Source: Nostoc sp. UHCC 0702
GTDB lineage: Bacteria > Cyanobacteriota > Cyanobacteriia > Cyanobacteriales > Nostocaceae
DNA: 64,000 nt
Assembly: GCA_017164015.1 (NCBI GenBank)
Contig: CP071065.1
Location: 6,973,501-7,037,500 of the forward strand
Reading direction: 5' to 3'
The position numbers and the translations under genes are program-made. Of the stretch, positions 15,201 through 22,516 are shown one piece after another. Under the pieces are notes generated by a model, which saw only the letters and a program-made list of their open reading frames with translations, was not told the DNA's origin and searched no databases. Each line of letters begins with the position of its first letter. Position 1 is the stretch's first letter.

Positions 15201-16732
15201 AATTTAACGTTAGGATCGTAAGTGAGCGTACCATCAGCATTGAGAGTAACTAAAGCACCAGAACTCAGGGTAATGGGAGTACCAACAGTGACTGCCCTAC
15301 TGTTGACACTAGTCACCGTTAAGGCGTTACTGTCTGGGTCGCTGTCATTAGCTAAAACCGAAATATTAACAGAGGTGGCTTCGTTCGTAGTAGCCGTATC
15401 ATTAACCACAACTGGAGGTCGATTAGTAGGCGTAGGAGCTGCAAAGCCAAACACCACATAGCTCTCGCCTGCCCTGTCTTGTCCGTTGGGGTCGGCACCT
15501 CTTGCCCCGATAATCAGGTCATCGAAGCCATCGCCGTTAATATCTCCCGCACTGCTGACGGAGGAGCCAGAGAAGTCATCCGCATCAATGCCGTTAATCA
15601 CAAAGCCGTTGCTGCCATCCAAAGAAGAGAGGTCGAGACTGGCTCCAAAGCCATTACTGCTGCCAAACACCACATAGCTTGACCCTGCTCTCTGCTGACG
15701 GTTGGGGTCGGTACCGGATGCCCCGATAATCAGGTCATCGATGCCGTCGCCGTTGAAGTCAAGAGCACTGCTGACGGAGCCTAAGTAGTCACCCGTATTA
15801 ATGCCGTTAATCACAAAGCCGTTGCTGCCATCCAAAGAAGAGAGGTCAAGACTGGCTGCAAAGCCATTACTGCTGCCAAACACCACATAGCTTGACCCTG
15901 CTCTTTGCTGTCCGTTGGGGTCGGCACCTCTTACCCCGATAATCAGGTCATCGAAGCCATCGCCGTTAATATCTCCCGCACTGCTGACGGAGGAGCCTAA
16001 GTAGTCACCCGCATCAATGCCGTTAATCACAAAGCCGTTGCTGCCATTCAGGGACGAGAGGTCGAGACTGGCTGCAAAGCCACTACTGCTGCCAAACACC
16101 ACATAGCTTGACCCTGCTCTTTGCTGTCCGTTGGGGTCGGCACGGTCTGCCCCGATAATCAGGTCGTCGATGCCGTCACCGTTGATGTCACCCGCACTGC
16201 TGACGGAGATGCCTAAGAAGGGACTGTTATCATCAATGCCGTTAATGACGAAGCCATTGCTGCCATTGAGGTCAGAGAGGTTGAGGGACGAAGCAAAGCC
16301 ACTGCTGCTGCCAAACACGATGTAGCTTGACCCTCCATTAAACCCACCCCTGGGGTTAGCACCTGGTGCCCCGATAATCACGTCATCGAAGCCATCGCCG
16401 TTGATGTCAAGAGCACTGCTGACAGAAAAGCCTAAGTAGTCAAAGAAATCAATGCCGTTAATTACAAAGCCGTTGCTGCCATTTAGGGACGAGAGGTTGA
16501 AGCTGGCTGCAAAGCCACTACTGCTGCCAAACACCACGTAGCTTGACCCTGCATCATACTGTCCGTTGGGGTCGGCACGGTCTGCCCCGATAATTAGGTC
16601 ATCAATGCCATCGCCGTTGATGTCTCCTGCACTGCTGACAGAGGTGCCTGAGTTGTCACCCGCATTAATGCCGTTAATCACAAAGCCATTGCTGCCATCC
16701 AACTCAGATAGATTCAAAACTGCATTTACCAT
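12212..16732 (-). CDS. Giant FG-GAP / cadherin-like / RTX secreted protein
   Basis: 1506 residues from ATG 16732 (AGAAGGAGAA upstream; the longer TTG start at 16780 is weaker). Order: six FG-GAP repeats, each with a calcium loop like DINGDGIDDLIIG and ending GSSYVVFG; a cadherin/VCBS-like domain (PVVVNDTATTNEATS to GVNDAP); seven more FG-GAP repeats; a second cadherin-like domain; a putative Ig domain (WLSFDAATGTFTGTP); then RTX nonapeptides (GGAGNDILDGGAGSD) and a C-terminal secretion region. FG-GAP units build an integrin-like propeller. The RTX tail implies type I secretion, calcium-dependent folding and an adhesive surface or extracellular role. Repeats are about 216 bp and nearly identical, so copy number may vary. 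One unit (around 14010-14090) has a degenerate loop. Confidence 0.9.
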   Translation of the reverse strand: MVNAVLNLSELDGSNGFVINGINAGDNSGTSVSSAGDINGDGIDDLIIGADRADPNGQYDAGSSYVVFGSSSGFAASFNLSSLNGSNGFVINGIDFFDYLGFSVSSALDINGDGFDDVIIGAPGANPRGGFNGGSSYIVFGSSSGFASSLNLSDLNGSNGFVINGIDDNSPFLGISVSSAGDINGDGIDDLIIGADRADPNGQQRAGSSYVVFGSSSGFAASLDLSSLNGSNGFVINGIDAGDYLGSSVSSAGDINGDGFDDLIIGVRGADPNGQQRAGSSYVVFGSSNGFAASLDLSSLDGSNGFVINGINTGDYLGSVSSALDFNGDGIDDLIIGASGTDPNRQQRAGSSYVVFGSSNGFGASLDLSSLDGSNGFVINGIDADDFSGSSVSSAGDINGDGFDDLIIGARGADPNGQDRAGESYVVFGFAAPTPTNRPPVVVNDTATTNEATSVNISVLANDSDPDSNALTVTSVNSRAVTVGTPITLSSGALVTLNADGTLTYDPNVKFETLAVDETATDSFTYTVSDGSFTSIATVNLTINGVNDAPSVVSAVFNLSTLNGSNGFVIKDIDAVKLDLPLSSAGDINGDGFDDLIIGVPKGYIFEGPYNYSFIAAKSYVLFGSSSGFSSSFNLSTLNGSNGFVINGIDAYNSSYISVSGALDINGDGFDDLIIGVRDADPNGQDSAGSSYVVFGNGSSFDASLDLSSLDGSNGFVINGIDAFDFSGSSVSSAGDFNGDGIDDLIIGAYRADPNGQRDAGSSYVVFGTSSSFSASLDLSSLDGSNGFVINGINVGDFSGSSVSNAGDINADGFDDLIIGADRADPNGQYDAGSSYVVFGSSSGFASSLNLSSLDGSNGFVINGIDTGDFSGSSVSSAGDFNGDGIDDLIIKATGLSFRLYDGQTYVVFGSRSDFGASLDLASLDGSNGFVINGIRSNLLGFSVSSAGDINGDGFDDLIIGASAANPNGQLYAGSSYIVFGSSSGFSASFNLSSLDGSNGLVINGINVGDLLGTSVSSAGDINGDGIDDLIIGAPGADRNGQLGAGSSYVVFGFATAATTNEDTAVNILASNILRGYTDIDGDTLTISDFTNPSNGTLTFNDNSTPDNASDDFFIYTPNANYNGTDSFTFTVSDGNGGSVTGTFNLNVKPVNDAPTLVQAIADQTATLNTAFNFTIGANTFSDVDAGDILTYSATNENGDALPSWLSFDAATGTFTGTPNSDNVGIFNIKVIASDIAGATAEDIFALTVSGTNIINGTNANDTLTGGAGNDILDGGAGSDRLLGGTGNDTYIVDTIRDIVIENAGAGEDTVQSAVNYTLTANVEYLILTGTANTTGTGNDLDNIITGNIGNNLLKGLGGNDTLLGNAGDDTLIGGAGNDILTGGEGSDRFLFGSGVAFTHSNFGVDTLTDFAKGTDKIALSKTSFNALSSSVSSNLNLGEFTIINTEIVNEASVAGASSGKIVYNYATGNLLYNPNGTTTGLDNGGLFATLTGIPNLDTNDFVIQG

Positions 16733-16805
16733 TGTTGTTGATTCTCCTTCTACTTTTGCTTGTGTTGTTTGTCGGGTCAAAAAACGAAAAATTTCACATA
16801 TCTAC

Positions 16806-17384
16806 TTATCCCATCTGCACCATGCGCCGAATCTCATCACTCAATAAACCGATCGCTATCGAACACCACACACCAGCCAATAACACCCCCTCGATTGGCA
16901 GCGAATGCACAAATCCCCACTTTGCAAGTCAATCACCAGCGACCCACACTGAAGTTCGACGTTTTTGTGTTGCAATTTCTCGTCAACAGGCAAACCACTA
17001 AAAGTCTTATTCTGCCTGGGTTGGGAAATTCCCACGAAAGCAAAGTCATACCAATTTGAAAAATGATTGCGACAGACTGACTCGCAAAACCTGGACGCAC
17101 AAGGCGATTCACTATCTAAAATCTCAAATTCGCTCATCCAAAATGGTATCACTGTGAAAACAAAAGCCGCGCAGATATCCCAAACAAAATGCCACCGCTT
17201 CAAACACCTCCCGTTCTAAATCGGCAAAGCCAAACTCTCCTGTGCCAGAATTAAATAACCACAGTTTGCCTTTATACCACCGAGCCGAATAGGGTATGGG
17301 CAGTCCCGTCAGGACTATCTCATTACTTTCCACATCAATAATGCAACCACCATTAGGGTGCTTGTCTCCCCATCCGTCTGCCAC
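16806..17384 (-). pseudogene. DUF4915/TIGR03032 gene remnant, 5'-truncated, split by a MITE
   Basis: Two reading frames together match the C-terminal half of DUF4915 (TIGR03032) proteins. The first gives GGCIIDVESNEIVLTGLPIP, ARWYKGKLWLFNSGTGEFGF and GYLRGFCFHSD; the second continues FAFVGISQPRQNKTFSGLP to GSLVIDLQSGD. The break is a 101-bp element (17049-17149) with TGA on both sides in gene orientation; removing it and one TGA restores the frame exactly. A further 1-base shift near 16922 leads to the normal-looking end LLSDEIRRMVQMG and TAA (16808-16806). The 5' half of the gene is absent. Function of the family is unknown. Confidence 0.8.
17049..17149. repeat. MITE inserted in the DUF4915 gene
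   Basis: Ends TACCAATTTGAAAAATGAT and the reverse complement of TACCATTTTGGATGAGCG form terminal inverted repeats. It is flanked by TCA on both sides (plus strand), a likely 3-bp target duplication. It has no coding potential, so it depends on a transposase in trans. Its ends and target duplication resemble those of the element at 1681-1790. Confidence 0.75.
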
Positions 17385-17945
17385 ATCTGACTGACTAAAT
17401 ATGATTTATCAAAACGTAGGCAGGAGGTTCAAAGTTAAATTATTTACGACTTATTCTCTATTTTTATTTATCACAAATACAATATCGTGTAACTTTATTG
17501 ACAAAATCTTCAAGATCACAGCAAATATCATTTTTAAGATTTTTAGCAATTGCAATTGAGTTTTTCCATAGAAATACTGCACTTTTTGTCAAAAATGCTT
17601 TACAGCATTGAGTAACCAATTTTTTGTTTAATCACTTATTTTTAATTATTTTTATACAAAAAGTTTTCCTTTTTTGGTAAATATTTAAATCTGATAACTT
17701 AGGCTTATGTATTTCATGTCTGCAATTTTTATTCGAGCAAAGTAAAATTCATCTAAACTTAATCAAATATATTTAACTTAGCTGGGCTAGGTGGAGATAA
17801 CAGCCAGGATGCTCCTGACTTTGGGCGATCGCTGTATTATACCTGCAAATATTTAACTCAAACCTTAACTAGAACAGGACTTACGCAACTTGCACAGAGC
17901 GATCGCTATTTTATAGCCCACATTCCGCACCCAAAACTGGCACAC
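17385..17945. other. A+T-rich intergenic region
   Basis: About 560 bp, strongly A+T rich between 17400 and 17790. It has no supported gene and no clear remnant of the missing DUF4915 5' half. From 17877 it contains a single AGGACTTACGCA end of the dispersed element family and a HIP1 site. Confidence 0.5.
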
Positions 17946-18206
17946 AGTGCTACACGCTGGCTTCGCATACACAGTGGTGTTGGTGACGAAGTGAAGCATG
18001 TAGAGGAGACAGTTGAGGTTGTTGCAGGGCTGACTCCTCAAGAGCGTACCCGCGTAGCCAGAGCCTGTTATGAAACTGCATTGTTGCGCTTTCAGCCACC
18101 TGAAGAGGCCTACATATCAGATGAAGAACTCCAGCAAATATTGAAACCGCTAGAGTTACGTACAGGTTTGGAAGCCAAATCTAATTGTCAACCACTAACG
18201 AAATAA
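17946..18206 (+). pseudogene. Probable fragment of a heme-oxygenase-like (iron-containing redox enzyme) protein
   Basis: The frame is open upstream of the GTG at 17991 and reads HSGVGDEVKHVEETVEVVAG, then LTPQERTRVARACYETALLR, ending at TAA 18204-18206. The pattern 'H..D..H.EE.....LTPEE.......' resembles the C-terminal helices of heme-oxygenase-like diiron/Fe redox enzymes. Nothing upstream encodes the rest of such a fold, so it is probably a truncated remnant. It could instead be a small 71-residue gene from GTG 17991; there is no clear ribosome-binding site. Confidence 0.35.
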
Positions 18207-18279
18207 ATCGAGAGCCTGAGACAGTTGATCTAAGGCATCACATGGGTATACCGATTAAAACAATCTTAAGGAGAATACA

Positions 18280-18459
18280 ATGATGGCTACACTAACCAAT
18301 ACTATCGAGCAACAATCTTTAAAGCAAGATTTCACCACCGACCTAATTGAGACTAGTTTCGATGTATTGAATGACATCGAACTTGATGATTTGGAAACTA
18401 TGTTAACCACTGAAATCGCGCAAGGATTATCAAGCGACACTGAATTTGGTATTCTTTAA
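18280..18459 (+). CDS. 59-residue acidic peptide, possible peptide precursor or leader
   Basis: Starts ATGATG behind a strong AAGGAG site (18267-18272) and ends TAA at 18457. The product is acidic, lacks Cys and has a helical middle (SFDVLNDIELDDLETMLTTE) then a short tail (IAQGLSSDTEFGIL). Acidic leaders with a D/E-L-D/E-D-L motif are typical of ribosomally made, modified peptides, but no modifying enzyme is intact nearby, and without Cys it cannot form thioethers. It may equally be a small regulatory or adaptor protein. I do not recognise a family. It is too short to be caught by usual length cut-offs. Confidence 0.55.
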   Translation: MMATLTNTIEQQSLKQDFTTDLIETSFDVLNDIELDDLETMLTTEIAQGLSSDTEFGIL

Positions 18460-18736
18460 TTTCAGCTTATCTGTCTGTTTAATAGCTGGGGCTGGAAGCA
18501 GGCGATATTCCTGATTATCTAGCCCCTGTCAGTGTTAGCTTGATGATGTAGCGAATGATTGGAGTTTTGGTGCGATCGCAACTGCCAATTAAAGTACTTT
18601 TGCTATTAGTTTACCTACAACTGCTAAATTTTGACGAGCGATCGCTTAACATTTAAAATACTGCTCTAGTCAACGAAGAGGCAGAGGCGCAGATTGTCAC
18701 ATATCATTTAGGATTCATATATTAATTTTTTGTATA
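18460..18736. other. Intergenic region before the cupredoxin gene
   Basis: Contains a GGGGCTGG ... TAGCCCC hairpin just after the small peptide gene (18488-18526) that may end its transcript, then two HIP1 sites and A+T-rich sequence. No further gene seen. Confidence 0.4.
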
Positions 18737-18775
18737 CTTTGATTCAAAGCCCTTCAATTAATTTTTGAATCAAAG
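18737..18775 (+). promoter_or_regulatory. Inverted repeat in the leader of the cupredoxin gene
   Basis: CTTTGATTCAAA (18737-18748) and TTTGAATCAAAG (18764-18775) are exact reverse complements. The second arm ends 3 bp before the ATG at 18779, so a hairpin in the mRNA would occlude the start; as DNA it could be a repressor site. No conventional ribosome-binding site is present. Confidence 0.5.
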
Positions 18776-18778
18776 CAA

Positions 18779-19267
18779 ATGATAAAATTCATACATCCAA
18801 TTTCACAGTACGGACGTAAGACCTTGCGCTTCATCATACTTCACTTACTAGTTTGCCTGTGTTTCATGAGTGTAACTCCGGCAATGGCGGCAAATTCTTC
18901 TGGCGGTTTGCTTAAGCAACCTGCTATAGAAATTACAGTTAGTTTAAGTAATCCTGCTAATGAACTCAAATTTGAACCAAATCACTTGGAATTGATAGCT
19001 GGCAAACGTTATCAATTCCGGTTGACCAATCCCAGCCAACAGAAGCACTATTTTACTGCCAAGGATTTTGCAGATAGCATCTGGACACAAAAAGTCCAAG
19101 CAGGCAAAGTAGAAATTAAAGGAGCCATCCACGAACTGGAACTTAAGCCAGGTGCAGAGGCAGAATGGGTGTTTGTAACCCTAAAACCAGGAAAATATAG
19201 CTTACGCTGTCCCATACCAGGACATACAGAAGCAGGTATGACTGGAGAGATTGTAGTTAGCAATTAA
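18779..19267 (+). CDS. Exported cupredoxin-domain (plastocyanin/azurin-like) protein
   Basis: 162 residues. The N-terminal 38 residues are a signal peptide (FIILHLLVCLCFMSVTPAMA, cleavage after AMA). The rest is a single cupredoxin: the first Cu ligand His is in PSQQKHYFTAKDF, and the remaining Cys, His and probable Met are in SLRCPIPGHTEAGMTGEIVV. This fits a type 1 copper site. The protein is probably periplasmic or lumenal and carries electrons or binds copper. It is not the photosynthetic plastocyanin itself, since the loop and surface differ. It stands alone, behind an unusual inverted repeat. Confidence 0.85.
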   Translation: MIKFIHPISQYGRKTLRFIILHLLVCLCFMSVTPAMAANSSGGLLKQPAIEITVSLSNPANELKFEPNHLELIAGKRYQFRLTNPSQQKHYFTAKDFADSIWTQKVQAGKVEIKGAIHELELKPGAEAEWVFVTLKPGKYSLRCPIPGHTEAGMTGEIVVSN

Positions 19268-19304
19268 AAATTAAAAATTATTTAAATAATAGCTAACTAT
19301 GCAT

Positions 19305-19433
19305 CTATAGCAATCCGATTTGATTTCTGAATCACTCGTAGAGGTAAGGGACTGGGGACTGGGGACTGGGGACTGGGAAGAAGGAATAAAGGTGTACTGA
19401 GTTTTGTTCAAAAATCAAATATGAGTCCTATAG
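19305..19433. repeat. MITE-like element E (CTATAG ends) with an ACTGGGG repeat inside
   Basis: Left end CTATAGCAATCCGATTTGAT then TTCTGAAT; right end, reverse-complemented, CTATAGGACTCATATTTGAT then TTTTGAAC. The centre is a run of GGGGACT units (19344-19377). The rest of the 403-bp gap holds AGTCATC repeats (19481-19506) and an A+T-rich promoter zone for the next gene. Confidence 0.6.
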
Positions 19434-19670
19434 TATGTATATCAAACCCACTTCAGCGTCAAAAATATGCTACTGTTCACAGTCATCAGTCATCAGTCAT
19501 CAGTCAACAACTTTAACCAGGATAATTTATTTCTTGGAGTTCGCTGATTGCACTAGGTAACAGAGTGTAGTGCTAAAAATAAGTTAACGTAAATATAGAT
19601 ATTATTTCTCAACTATCTAGAAAAAACACTGTCACGGTAGCAGCAAAGCGCCAGCAATTATTAAATTCCC

Positions 19671-20498
19671 ATGAACATTCTCAGTAACCTGCTTTCTCAA
19701 ACACCTAAGCCGACACGTCCACCAAAACAACACCGGGGTATCGAAATTAAATCGCCGCGTGAAATTGAAATTATGCGGCAATCAGCCAAAATTGTAGCAA
19801 CCGTACTCAAAGAAATTTCTGAGTTGGTAAAGCCAGGAATGACTACGGCTGATTTGGATGTTTACGCAGAAAAACGCATTCGAGAAATGGGTGCAACACC
19901 CAGCTTTAAGGGATATCATGGTTTTCCTGGCTCTATTTGCTCCAGTATTAACAATGAAGTTGTTCATGGTATCCCCAGTCCTAAGAAAGTAATTCGGACT
20001 GGGGATGTATTAAAAGTAGATACAGGTGCTTATTACCAAGGCTTTCATGGCGATTCTTGCATCACGATCGCTGTAGGTGAAGTCACCCCTAATGCTGCTA
20101 AACTAATCCGCATAGCCCAAGAAGCTCTCTATAAAGGCATTGAACAAGTTAAGGCAGGGGTATATTTGCTTGACTTGGCTGGGGCGATCGAAGACCATGT
20201 AAAAGCCAATGGTTTCACTGTGGTGGAAGAATTCACCGGACACGGTGTTGGCCGTAATCTCCATGAAGAACCCTCAGTATTTAACTTTCGTACTAGAGAC
20301 ATGCCGAATGTTAAATTACGTGCGGGTATGACATTGGCAATTGAACCAATTTTGAATGCAGGTTCGAGACATACGCGAACATTATCTGACCGTTGGACGG
20401 CTGTAACTGTTGATAATTCTTTGTCGGCGCAGTTTGAGCATACAGTTTTAGTGACGGAATCTGGTTATGAGATTTTAACTGATCGCTCTCAGGTTTAA
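19671..20498 (+). CDS. map: Methionine aminopeptidase, type I
   Basis: 275 residues. It removes the initiator methionine from new proteins in the cytosol. The pita-bread fold ligands are in order: KVDTGAYYQGFHGDS (two Asp), GHGVGRNLHEEP (His), LAIEPIL (Glu) and QFEHTVLV (Glu). The substrate His is in GYHGFPGSICSSINNEVVHG. An N-terminal extension of about 25 residues, rich in Pro and Lys, precedes the catalytic domain; it is short and not the zinc-finger type. The gene is monocistronic. A long leader with no clear ribosome-binding site precedes ATG 19671. Confidence 0.95.
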   Translation: MNILSNLLSQTPKPTRPPKQHRGIEIKSPREIEIMRQSAKIVATVLKEISELVKPGMTTADLDVYAEKRIREMGATPSFKGYHGFPGSICSSINNEVVHGIPSPKKVIRTGDVLKVDTGAYYQGFHGDSCITIAVGEVTPNAAKLIRIAQEALYKGIEQVKAGVYLLDLAGAIEDHVKANGFTVVEEFTGHGVGRNLHEEPSVFNFRTRDMPNVKLRAGMTLAIEPILNAGSRHTRTLSDRWTAVTVDNSLSAQFEHTVLVTESGYEILTDRSQV

Positions 20499-20772
20499 TT
20501 TTAGCAGTACTTAGGCAACTGGCACACATATTTTCTGCGATGGCAGTCAATAGTCAATAGTCAAGGGTAAAAAGTCAAGGTTTTTGGACTTTTGACTCTT
20601 GACTTTGGACGATTTTTGTCAAAAATATATGACAATGCGCGTAAGTCCTATTTAGTTATTAATATTTACTGTTTTGAGAGGCGAAGCGTCACAAAAGGGC
20701 GATTTGCCTCTTTTATTTAGATATTTTTTGTTTCGCGCAAAGACGACCGCATCTTCCAAAAGAATTAGTATA

Positions 20773-22290
20773 TTAGTCATTAATTATCGTACTGATAGCT
20801 GTATAGTTAGTTTTATAACTAGGAAGTGTATCTTTAGCCTGTTGAGAGACAAAAGTACTCTCTGGAATAGCTTCTAATAAATTGATTGCCTGCTGCCATT
20901 TGTCTAGTGCTTGTTGCCAAATCAGCGATGAACGAGGTGAATTCTCTACAAAAAATGTAGCTTCTTTTGCTAGTTTTTCGGCTAACTGCAAGTCTGCAAC
21001 TGCTTTTTTTTCATTTAAAACTTTTCGGCTGATAGCACTGTGATTAAAACGATAGCGAGTTAATTTATTCTGCGCCTGAGTAAAAACTGATGTTCCTTCT
21101 GGAATACTTGCTAACAAATTTATTGCTTCTTGCCATTTGGTTTCTGCCTGTTCCCAGAAGATTAGTGGATGCGGTGGTGTTTGCACTAAAGCAGAAGCTT
21201 CCATACCGAGTTTCAAAGCAGATTTAAAATTTTCAATTGCATTTTCTTCTTGATTGGAAGTTTGATTTTTTTGCTGAAGGACTGGAAATTTATCTTTACT
21301 TATCCAACCACCAAAACCTAAGACTGCTAAACTGGAAGCTATCACTAAAGTTAAACGTCCTAATTTGAAAATCTTGTGTGGTTTTCCTTCTAGAAAATCT
21401 GGCAATAATCTTGCTTGATTGTTAGTAGGTTGTTGTTTTTCGCCTTTCTGTTCAGAATTGATTAAAATTGGCTCTGATTGTTTTTTAAAAATATTACTAT
21501 TTAATAAATCATTAATTTTTTTTGTAAATGATTCACAATTATTAATAACTTCTGTTAGCTCTTGAAATTTACCCTCACTTGAGATAATTAATTCTTGACT
21601 ATCGTCCAGCCATTCTAAAATAAAGCCAGATTTACCAAAAAATAAAGATATTCCTAGTAATATTGTTAATAAGCTTTGAGTAGTATTCAGAGTATTTATA
21701 ATATTATCTAATCTTTGCTTAGTTTGTAATATATCTTCTTGAAGATTAGTTATTTGTGAAACTTTATCTTGTAAAACTCTAGCATTGCCTGGTACTAAAT
21801 TACTTGCTAATAATTCATCAAATTCTTGAATTTTTGCTGAAACACTCGGATAGTTAATATTTGTATTTAGTTGTTTGACAAACTGAGAGTTACTTAAAAT
21901 ATCTGCGGCCATAGCCTGAAGTAAATCGCCCCATTCGAGCCAACAAGCAATTTTTAATTGCAAATCTAATAATGAAGTTTCTTTATTAGGGTTCTCAATC
22001 TTCTCCGCAATAAATCTTTCTCTATTACTAGTATCTGTATTGATTATAGAAATACTAGAATTTAACAGACTTGTTCTTGGCACAATACGAGTAAGTGTAC
22101 TCACAGCATTGTTTTTATTTTGTGGAAATATTACTTCTTGAGCAATTACTTTTTGAATGTTCCGTAATTGATCCTGCACATTACTGATGATGATGACTTG
22201 TTGCATCAGGTCATGAGAATTACCAATGGTTAAGTTCAGTTTATGAAAAAGTTTTGGCAATTCATTAACAATCGTTTCTAGGTCAGCCAT
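20773..22290 (-). CDS. Membrane-anchored protein with tandem W-x-x-A repeats
   Basis: 505 residues from ATG 22290 (AAGGGA site upstream; the TTG at 22326 is less likely). Residues 1-300 are helical, with a hydrophobic patch LLTILLGISLFFGKSGF near 210. A transmembrane segment (LTLVIASSLAVLGFGGW) lies near residue 325. After it two homologous units occur: FWEQAETKWQEAINLLASIP and IWQQALDKWQQAINLLEAIP, each followed by 'A...L..Y..N..AIS'. This repeat is common at the C-termini of cyanobacterial membrane proteins, with unknown role; it may be a helical-hairpin binding module. No enzyme motif seen. Confidence 0.7.
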   Translation of the reverse strand: MADLETIVNELPKLFHKLNLTIGNSHDLMQQVIIISNVQDQLRNIQKVIAQEVIFPQNKNNAVSTLTRIVPRTSLLNSSISIINTDTSNRERFIAEKIENPNKETSLLDLQLKIACWLEWGDLLQAMAADILSNSQFVKQLNTNINYPSVSAKIQEFDELLASNLVPGNARVLQDKVSQITNLQEDILQTKQRLDNIINTLNTTQSLLTILLGISLFFGKSGFILEWLDDSQELIISSEGKFQELTEVINNCESFTKKINDLLNSNIFKKQSEPILINSEQKGEKQQPTNNQARLLPDFLEGKPHKIFKLGRLTLVIASSLAVLGFGGWISKDKFPVLQQKNQTSNQEENAIENFKSALKLGMEASALVQTPPHPLIFWEQAETKWQEAINLLASIPEGTSVFTQAQNKLTRYRFNHSAISRKVLNEKKAVADLQLAEKLAKEATFFVENSPRSSLIWQQALDKWQQAINLLEAIPESTFVSQQAKDTLPSYKTNYTAISTIIND

Positions 22291-22516
22291 AAATATCCCT
22301 TGGGGATTTGTCGAAAGTTCATGCAAAAGAATTAAAATGTCTAGGCAGTGAGGTTACAGCTGGAATAACAACGTAACCATACCTGTTGAGGCTAAGCATC
22401 CTGGTTAATTCACGAATCTCAGGAGCGATAGATTTATAGTTCCCGGAAATTTTGCTAAAGTAACAAGTCCAGTTTGAGACTTGTAGAAAAAGACAAAACT
22501 GCCCAATAACTAACCT

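Noticed and set aside
12351..16847. About fifteen plus-strand frames of 60-96 codons over the FG-GAP gene
   Set aside because: They recur with the 216-bp period of the repeats and are antisense shadows of the same sequence; their products (PIIRSSMPSPLISPALLTE-like) have no independent support.
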